Positions 58,904-64,000 of a stretch of 64,000 bases of DNA are shown piece after piece. Numbering within the stretch: the first letter of the stretch is position 1; every line of letters begins with the position of its first letter. The translations under genes and the position numbers were made by a program. The notes under the pieces are model-generated. The model saw nothing but the letters and a program-made list of their open reading frames with translations, was not told where the DNA came from and searched no databases. The DNA lies in contig CAJUOB010000001.1 of assembly GCA_910587915.1 (NCBI GenBank), forward strand, positions 31,070-95,069, in the 5' to 3' direction. The DNA comes from an uncultured Muribaculaceae bacterium. Lineage in GTDB: Bacteria > Bacteroidota > Bacteroidia > Bacteroidales > Muribaculaceae.

Positions 58904-61786
58904 ATGCAAAGCAAAGGAAATCTGGGCAGCATCGTAGCCGGTGTCATAGCCGTTTTCTTGGTATTGGTGTGTCTGTTCTACCTCTCGTTCACATTCATTT
59001 CGAACAAGTACGAGAACCAGGCTGCCACCTATGCCATAGCAGAATCGGGTGACAACGACGACGCAGCCTACAACAAGGCCTACAAGCACTACATGGACTC
59101 CCTCGGCGACCAAAAAGTGTATATGGGCGCCTACACTCTCAATCAGGTTCGCAAATGGGGCGTTGGCCTCGGTCTCGACCTTAAAGGCGGTATGAACGTT
59201 ATCCTCCAGGTCGATATGCCCGACATGATGCGCGGCATGAAGACCGGCGATACCGACTCTGTATTCGAAGCAGCTCTCGCAGGTGCCAACAAGATGGTGG
59301 CATCGCACCAGACCGATGACTTCGTCAGCAGCTTTGTCGGTCTCTACCGTCAGGCTAAGCCCATGGCCGACTTCTCTGTCCTCTTCCAGGACGTCGTTAA
59401 GCCCGGCATGAGCGACGATGCAGCCACTGCAGCACTCAAATCTCAGGTAAAGGACCGCGTGGACAACTCCGCTACCAACGTGCTCCGCAACCGTATCGAC
59501 CAGTTCGGCGTCGTTTCGCCGAACATCCAGGTGCTCAAAGGCAAGGACGGTCAGATTCTCCTTGAGCTCCCCGGTGTGAAAGACCACGAACGTGTACGCG
59601 ACCTTCTCCAGCGCTCCGCAAACCTCGAATTCTACGAGACATACCGCGCAGAAGAAATCGCCAACTCACTCGGCGCTCTCGCAAACGCTCTTTCAAACGA
59701 CACCACAGTCAACGTTGCCCCCTACATCGCCATGCTCCAGCAGGGCGCAGGCTACGGAGCAACCGTGGGATATGCTCCCGATGCAAAGACCATCGACGCA
59801 ATCAACGCCGTACTGGCCACACCTCAGGCAAAGGCTCTTCTCCCCAACGACCTCAAACTCCGTTGGGCCGTGAAACCCACCGTACGCATCGATGAGAACG
59901 GCAAGGAACACAACTTCGGCACCGCACTCTACGCTCTCCGCGCCACCGGCGGCAAAGCACGCCTCGACGGTCAGGCTGTGAGCGACGCCACCACTAACTA
60001 CGATCCTCTCCGTGGCAACGAGGTATCCATGCGCATGAACTCCACCGGCGCACGCCAGTGGGCCATCATCACCGGCCAGAACATCGGCAAGCAGGTGGCA
60101 ATCGTGCTCGACGACATGGTATACTCCGCCCCCAATGTAAACGATAAGATCGAAGGCGGATCGTCGTCCATCACCGGCGACTTCGACCTCGATGAAGCCC
60201 GCGACCTCGCAAACGTGCTCAAGAGCGGCCGTATGGACGCCAAGGTGCACATCATCTCCGACATGGTTGTCGGTCCTTCGCTCGGCGCTCAGGCTATCAA
60301 GGCCGGTTTCATCTCCTTCGTTGTGGCTCTGGTGCTCCTCATGATCTTCATGATTGCATTCTACGGCTTCATGCCCGGCATCATCGCCAACATCTGCCTT
60401 ATCTGCAACCTCTTCTTCACCATCGGTATTCTCGCATCCTTCCAGGCTGTGCTCACCATGAGCGGTATCGCCGGTATCGTGCTCTCGCTCGGTATGGCAG
60501 TCGACGCCAACGTGCTCATTTTCGAGCGTACCAAAGAAGAGCTCCGCGCAGGCAAGAATGTACGCAACGCCCTCGCCGACGGCTACAGCAATGCATTCTC
60601 CGCCATCTTCGACTCCAACCTTACATCGATTATCACAGGCGTAATCCTGCTGCTTGTCGGCACAGGTCCTATCAAGGGCTTCGCCACCACCCTCATCATC
60701 GGCCTTATCTGCTCGTTCTTCACTGCAGTATACCTGAGCCGTCTCTTCTTCCTCTGGTTCGCAAAGACCAAGGCCTTCAACTCGCTCACATTCAGCACCG
60801 GCCTTTCGAAGAAGATGTTCATCAACTCGCATTTCAACTTCCTCGGACAGCGTAAGGCCAGCTTCACTGTCGTAGCCGTGATTGTGGCAATCGTAGCCAT
60901 ATCGCTCGGCATCCGCGGTCTCAACCGTGGTATCGACTTCTCCGGTGGCCGCAACTACATCGTGAAGTTCGAAAAGCCCGTCGACACCCAGGAACTTCAG
61001 GAGGTTCTCGCAGCAGAATTCCCCGATGCCTCCACTTCGGTGATCACCATCGAAAGCTCCAACCAGGTTCGCGTCAGCACCAACTACAAGATCAACTCTG
61101 AAGAAGCCGGCGTAGAGAACGAAATCACCGACAAGCTCTTCAACGCCCTCAAGCCCTATCTCCGCGAAGGCATGAGCGCCGCCGAATTCTCCACCACCGA
61201 CGCAAGCCAGGGTATCGTAAGTTCGCAGCTCGTAGGCCCCTCCATCGCCAACGACATGAAGACCAAGGCATACCTCGCAGTGACAATCTCGCTGCTGGCT
61301 ATGTTCCTCTACATCCTTCTCCGCTTCCGCAACGTAGCATTCTCGCTCGGCGCCCTCGCAGCCGTTGCATTCACTGCTTTCGCCATCATCGGCTTCTATT
61401 CCCTCTTCTACGGAATACTGCCTTTCGCAATGGAAGTAGACCAGACGTTCATAGCGGCGATATTGACCGTCATCGGTTACCAGATCAACGATACCGTGGT
61501 GGTATTCGACCGTGTGCGTGAAAACATCGGCCTCTATCCCAAGCAGGACTTCTTCACCACCATCAACCAGTCGATCAACACCACACTCAGCCGTACCATC
61601 ATGACATCAGCTTCGACCTTGCTGGTACTCCTTTGCATCTTCATCCTCGGTGGCGACGCCATCCGCAGCTTCACATTCGCAATGCTCTTCGGTGTAATCA
61701 TCGGTACACTCGCCACCATCTACGTGGCCTGCCCCGTGGCTTACCTCACCGACAGCCGCCGCAAAGCTGCCGCAAAGAAGAAATAA
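58904..61786 (+). CDS. secDF: Fused protein translocase subunit SecDF
   Basis: A 960-residue fusion of SecD and SecF, which uses the proton gradient to complete protein export through SecYEG. Twelve helices with a large periplasmic SecD head (about 30-440): GVGLGLDLKGGMNV is the hallmark, with GQNIGKQVAIVLDDMVYSAP and the first transmembrane block GLDLKGG/LVALVLLMIFM...; the SecF half starts around 620 with RGLNRGIDFSGGRNYIV and ends in LLRFRNVAFSLGA, IGYQINDTVVVFDRVREN. Both halves are intact. Longer than the common Bacillus-type fusion (about 730), as usual in Bacteroidetes. Confidence 0.95.
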   Translation: MQSKGNLGSIVAGVIAVFLVLVCLFYLSFTFISNKYENQAATYAIAESGDNDDAAYNKAYKHYMDSLGDQKVYMGAYTLNQVRKWGVGLGLDLKGGMNVILQVDMPDMMRGMKTGDTDSVFEAALAGANKMVASHQTDDFVSSFVGLYRQAKPMADFSVLFQDVVKPGMSDDAATAALKSQVKDRVDNSATNVLRNRIDQFGVVSPNIQVLKGKDGQILLELPGVKDHERVRDLLQRSANLEFYETYRAEEIANSLGALANALSNDTTVNVAPYIAMLQQGAGYGATVGYAPDAKTIDAINAVLATPQAKALLPNDLKLRWAVKPTVRIDENGKEHNFGTALYALRATGGKARLDGQAVSDATTNYDPLRGNEVSMRMNSTGARQWAIITGQNIGKQVAIVLDDMVYSAPNVNDKIEGGSSSITGDFDLDEARDLANVLKSGRMDAKVHIISDMVVGPSLGAQAIKAGFISFVVALVLLMIFMIAFYGFMPGIIANICLICNLFFTIGILASFQAVLTMSGIAGIVLSLGMAVDANVLIFERTKEELRAGKNVRNALADGYSNAFSAIFDSNLTSIITGVILLLVGTGPIKGFATTLIIGLICSFFTAVYLSRLFFLWFAKTKAFNSLTFSTGLSKKMFINSHFNFLGQRKASFTVVAVIVAIVAISLGIRGLNRGIDFSGGRNYIVKFEKPVDTQELQEVLAAEFPDASTSVITIESSNQVRVSTNYKINSEEAGVENEITDKLFNALKPYLREGMSAAEFSTTDASQGIVSSQLVGPSIANDMKTKAYLAVTISLLAMFLYILLRFRNVAFSLGALAAVAFTAFAIIGFYSLFYGILPFAMEVDQTFIAAILTVIGYQINDTVVVFDRVRENIGLYPKQDFFTTINQSINTTLSRTIMTSASTLLVLLCIFILGGDAIRSFTFAMLFGVIIGTLATIYVACPVAYLTDSRRKAAAKKK

Positions 61787-61808
61787 TCCCCCATTCATCA
61801 TAGCACGC

Positions 61809-61842
61809 AGCGGCCTGCCACTCGGCAGGCCGCTGTTGTTTT
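61809..61842 (+). terminator. secDF terminator
   Basis: AGCGGCCTGCC and GGCAGGCCGCT form a perfect 11-bp stem with a 4-nt ACTC loop, followed by GTTGTTTT, 22 nt after the stop. Confidence 0.95.
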
Positions 61843-61844
61843 AC

Positions 61845-61965
61845 CCGGTTAATTGGGTTAATAAAGTTAATAGGGTGAAGAGTTAAGATAATAGTAAAGC
61901 GCGCGCAAAAAACTACCACCTTAACTCCTTTAACTCTATAAACTCCATTAACTCAAAAAAAAGAC
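61845..61965. repeat. TTAACTC/GAGTTAA degenerate repeat tract
   Basis: After the secDF terminator lies a degenerate mix: GGTTAATTGGGTTAATAAAGTTAA at the left and TTAACTCCTTTAACTCTATAAACTCC at the right. It matches the tracts at 1884-2048 and 21674-21905. Confidence 0.75.
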
Positions 61966-61971
61966 CACCGA

Positions 61972-62004
61972 TTTGGTTTTGCTCTCGACTTATTCGTATT
62001 TTTG
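61972..62004 (+). promoter_or_regulatory. MscS gene promoter
   Basis: TTTG (61972-61975), 21 nt, TATTTTTG (61997-62004). The -7 element ends 4 nt before the ATG, so the message would have little or no leader. Confidence 0.65.
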
Positions 62005-62008
62005 CACT

Positions 62009-63175
62009 ATGTACGATACCATAAAAATCTTTCTGGCAGACCACATCGGCACAGAGCATAGCCAAAGTATAATCACTGCTATAATTCTGGCGGGAATTGC
62101 GCTCGCATCATACCTCAGCTACAAGTTGGCTCGGTGGATCACCGTATTCCTGAAGATGCACATCGAGGGCACAAGTACTGAATGGGACGACGATTTGGCC
62201 AATGACCGCATGCTGCGGGCCATATCGCAGCTTATTCCGGCACTGGTGGTGAACTGGCTGCTTCCCGGCTTCTTCGGCGAGGAGTTCCACTTTCTGCGGA
62301 TAGCCACGGCGCTCTATATTTTAGGCACGTACATATATATCGTCATAATATTTGCCGACAATCTCTATAGCGCATTCGAGAAAAGGCCAAAATACAAGGC
62401 CTGGACAGTCAAGGGGCTATTTCAGACTGTCAAGGTAATTGCCATAGCCATCGGCATACTGGTGTGCTGCAGCATACTCTTCGGGCGCGGCCCGTTGGCG
62501 ATTCTGACAGCCCTGGGCGCCACCGCCGGTGTGATGATGCTGGTGTTTAAAGACACTATTCTCGGATTTGTAGCTTCGGTGCAGCTCACAGGCAATAAGA
62601 TGCTTCACAAAGGCGACTGGATAGTGGCCGAAAAGCATGGTGCCAACGGCATTGTAGAAGAAATCACCCTCACCACCGTGAAGGTGAAGAATTGGGACAA
62701 CTCCGTGACGACGATACCGCCATATTCCCTTATTTCGGATTCATTCCGCAACTATCAGCCCATGCGCGAGAGTGGCGGTCGACGGGTCGAGCGTTCCATC
62801 TATATCGATGCAAACACAGTGCGTTTCTGCACCGAAGAAGAGCTTGCCTCGCTGCGCAAGCGTGGATGGCTCGATGGGCTCGACGTGCACGATGCAGCCC
62901 ACGTTGTGAATCTACATCTGCTGCGGAAGTACCTCGAACACTACCTCATGCACCATCCGCATCTCAACCACCACATGCTCACGATGGTACGACAGATGGA
63001 GCCCACGCAGTCCGGCCTACCGCTGCAGTTGTATTTCTTTGTAAACACTGTGGAGTGGAAAGCCTTCGAGCATATGCAAAGCGATATTTTCGACCACGTA
63101 TACGCCATCGTAGCCGAATTCGGCCTACGCATTTACCAAACACCCGCCGGCTCCGACCTCCTCGCCCTCCGCTAA
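62009..63175 (+). CDS. MscS family mechanosensitive channel
   Basis: A 388-residue protein with four N-terminal helices and the MscS pore-lining/soluble region (ALGATAGVMMLVFKDTILGFVASVQLTGNKMLHKGDWI is the conserved pore-to-beta domain), then a beta domain NGIVEEITLTTVKVKNWDNSVTTIPPYSLI and a C-terminal alpha-beta part ending in FEHMQSDIFDHVYAIVAEFGLRIYQTPAG. It is a YbdG-like osmotic tension channel. I start at the ATG 62009-62011, close to the promoter; the longer TTG-type reading starting at 61973 overlaps the promoter. Confidence 0.9.
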   Translation: MYDTIKIFLADHIGTEHSQSIITAIILAGIALASYLSYKLARWITVFLKMHIEGTSTEWDDDLANDRMLRAISQLIPALVVNWLLPGFFGEEFHFLRIATALYILGTYIYIVIIFADNLYSAFEKRPKYKAWTVKGLFQTVKVIAIAIGILVCCSILFGRGPLAILTALGATAGVMMLVFKDTILGFVASVQLTGNKMLHKGDWIVAEKHGANGIVEEITLTTVKVKNWDNSVTTIPPYSLISDSFRNYQPMRESGGRRVERSIYIDANTVRFCTEEELASLRKRGWLDGLDVHDAAHVVNLHLLRKYLEHYLMHHPHLNHHMLTMVRQMEPTQSGLPLQLYFFVNTVEWKAFEHMQSDIFDHVYAIVAEFGLRIYQTPAGSDLLALR

Positions 63176-63206
63176 CCCCCACCCCTTTAACCAAACACCA
63201 GCCCCT

Positions 63207-63307
63207 ACGCAGTGCCGGAGGCACTGTATTATGAGAAAACCCCGGGTGAAACCCGGGGACACGGTGCAGCCCCATCTAAAGAGTCCCGGAGGGACGTCTT
63301 GTGGTGA
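63207..63307 (+). repeat. Left inverted repeat of the RAYT element
   Basis: About 101 bp, the reverse complement of 63801-63900 with substitutions only in the middle. It contains three GC hairpins: CAGTGCC-GGA-GGCACTG, CCCCGGG-5nt-CCCGGGG and GTCCC-GGA-GGGAC, then CTTGTGGTGA. It follows the MscS gene by 31 nt. Confidence 0.9.
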
Positions 63308-63350
63308 TAAAAATTTGCCAGAACCGATTATGATTGCTATTTTTGCCATT

Positions 63351-63794
63351 ATGAGCAAAGTAACAGCATATTACCACATTGTATTCTGCACAAAAGCGAG
63401 AGAAATGACAATTCCGCTATCATATAAAGAGGATGTATACCGTTTTATATGGAGCGAAATTAAAAAGCATAAATGCGATTTGCTGCGTATAGGCGGTATC
63501 CAAAACCACGTACATATGCTCATAAATCTGCATCCAACTATGGCTTTGGCGAAATTGATGCAGGAAATAAAAAGTCGGTCAAGTGCTTGGATGAATGCGG
63601 ATGCTCGATTTGTTGGATTCAGGGGATGGGCTGCCGATTATTACGCATGCACAATTTCTCCCGAACTACGCTATAGGGTATGTGAGTATATAAGAAATCA
63701 GGAAATGCATCATAAAGTTACTGCTGTTGACGATGAGTTCTCAGATATGTATCGATATGCTGATGTCGAGTATGACTCTCGTGACCTGAAATAG
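63351..63794 (+). CDS. REP-associated tyrosine transposase (RAYT, Y1 family)
   Basis: A 147-residue IS200/IS605-type Y1 transposase. It cuts single-stranded DNA through a tyrosine-DNA link. The HUH metal motif is IQNHVHMLINLHP (His-x-His) and the catalytic Tyr is in VCEYIRNQEMHHKVTA. Residues KVTAYYHIVFCTK open the domain, and EIKKHKCDLLRIGG matches the family. The ATG 63351 is used; the frame is open to 63231 but the upstream peptide reads through the left repeat. It lies between large REP-type inverted repeats, so it is a RAYT or a small insertion element. Codons are A/T-richer than the rest. Confidence 0.9.
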   Translation: MSKVTAYYHIVFCTKAREMTIPLSYKEDVYRFIWSEIKKHKCDLLRIGGIQNHVHMLINLHPTMALAKLMQEIKSRSSAWMNADARFVGFRGWAADYYACTISPELRYRVCEYIRNQEMHHKVTAVDDEFSDMYRYADVEYDSRDLK

Positions 63795-63800
63795 TTTTTT

Positions 63801-63900
63801 TCACCACAAGGCGTCCCTCCGGGACTTTTTTCTTAGGCTTGTCTCTCTCCCCGGGCTGCGCCCGGGGTTTTCTCATTATACAGTGCCTCCGGCACTGCGT
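63801..63900 (-). repeat. Right inverted repeat of the RAYT element
   Basis: Mirror of 63207-63307; the hairpins occur in reverse order: GTCCC-TCC-GGGAC, CCCCGGG-5nt-CCCGGGG, CAGTGCC-TCC-GGCACTG. It ends at GGCACTGCGT, from where the 56-bp tandem unit starts. Confidence 0.9.
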
Positions 63901-64000
63901 AAGCGCAATCTCCTTATACCAATGCGTTTTCTCATGTAATCACGACGGCACTGCGTAAGCGCAATCTCCTTATACCAATGCGTTTTCTCATGTAATCACG
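63890..64000. repeat. 56-bp tandem repeat running off the window
   Basis: Unit one 63890-63945; unit two 63946-64000 (55 nt seen, then cut by the window edge). Both start CGGCACTGCGTAAGCGC and are identical over all visible positions. The first half-palindrome is shared with the right inverted repeat. More copies may follow. Confidence 0.85.

Larger units (their letters stand above)
63207..63900 (+). mobile_element. RAYT/REP unit (gene plus 100-bp inverted repeats)
   Basis: The transposase gene is centred between nearly identical inverted repeats of about 100 bp, each holding three palindromes. This is the structure of RAYT-REP units. No target-site duplication can be seen, in keeping with single-strand transposition. 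Confidence 0.85.

Noticed and set aside
59693..60832. Minus-strand open frame inside secDF
   Set aside because: Cys/His/Glu/Gly-rich shadow translation; secDF is certain.
63231..63350. N-terminal extension of the RAYT gene through the left inverted repeat
   Set aside because: The extra 40 residues would be encoded by the REP hairpins and are not part of the transposase fold; the ATG at 63351 opens the domain.
1..64000. CRISPR array or cas genes
   Set aside because: No regularly spaced direct repeats with unique spacers and no Cas protein; repeat tracts seen are contiguous and degenerate.

Overview
The window looks like a chromosomal segment of a gut Bacteroidales, most likely family Muribaculaceae. 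The evidence is promoters of the Bacteroidetes type (TTTG, 19-21 nt, TAnnTTTG), a tmRNA whose tag reads GENNYALAA, Bacteroidetes-type malate dehydrogenase, IspG, fused SecDF, DUF4491 and COX24-like proteins, and roughly balanced GC with weak Shine-Dalgarno sites. The family assignment is inference from these features, not a database match.

Layout. 1-11.8 kb (mostly minus): pyrH (cut by the left edge), a MATE transporter, a BI-1 family membrane protein, argS, mannose-1-phosphate guanylyltransferase, MTA/SAH nucleosidase, mdh, RNase G/E with a long repetitive tail, a 29-aa ribosome-type basic peptide, HU and a DUF308 protein. 11.9-18.3 kb: AlbA_2-like protein and S41 protease, two secreted proteins, a TPR protein and a nucleoside kinase with a ThrRS-like front half. 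18.3-21.7 kb: a compact LPS-core type cluster (two GT2, one GT4, one Kdo/WaaP-type kinase). 21.9-28.5 kb: carboxynorspermidine synthase-like enzyme, a flippase-like membrane protein, an AraC regulator, an S24/LexA-like regulator with a palindromic operator-promoter, rnhB and a sialate O-acetylesterase. 28.6-36.7 kb (accessory in character): a 5'-truncated secreted-protein remnant, two GNATs, HipBA, tmRNA, an orphan LytTR regulator, a DUF4886 protein, and a LysR/ThrE operon. 36.8-45.7 kb (plus): a secreted protein with an internal duplication, a CaCA antiporter, trpS, then an overlapping run rpoN-PAP2-purE-ispG-M16 peptidase. 45.7-50 kb (minus): SemiSWEET, OmpA, POT transporter, HepT/MntA toxin-antitoxin pair and tRNA-Ala. 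50.1-53.7 kb: a NamZ-symporter-WYL peptidoglycan-salvage group. 53.7-54.3 kb: a probable structured ncRNA and a cluster of palindromes. 54.3-63.2 kb: DUF4886, hflX, acyl-CoA synthetase, DUF4491, secDF and an MscS channel. 63.2-64 kb: a REP-associated tyrosine transposase (RAYT) inside 100-bp inverted repeats, followed by a 56-bp tandem repeat that runs off the window.

Most of the window is ordinary core metabolism and envelope biology. The parts most worth a second look are the RAYT/REP unit at the right end, the promoter-driven structured RNA at 53.78-53.95 kb with its neighbouring palindromes, the degenerate TTAACTCC-type repeat tracts in three intergenic gaps, the two toxin-antitoxin pairs beside tmRNA and tRNA genes, and three proteins with C-termini resembling type IX secretion sorting tails.
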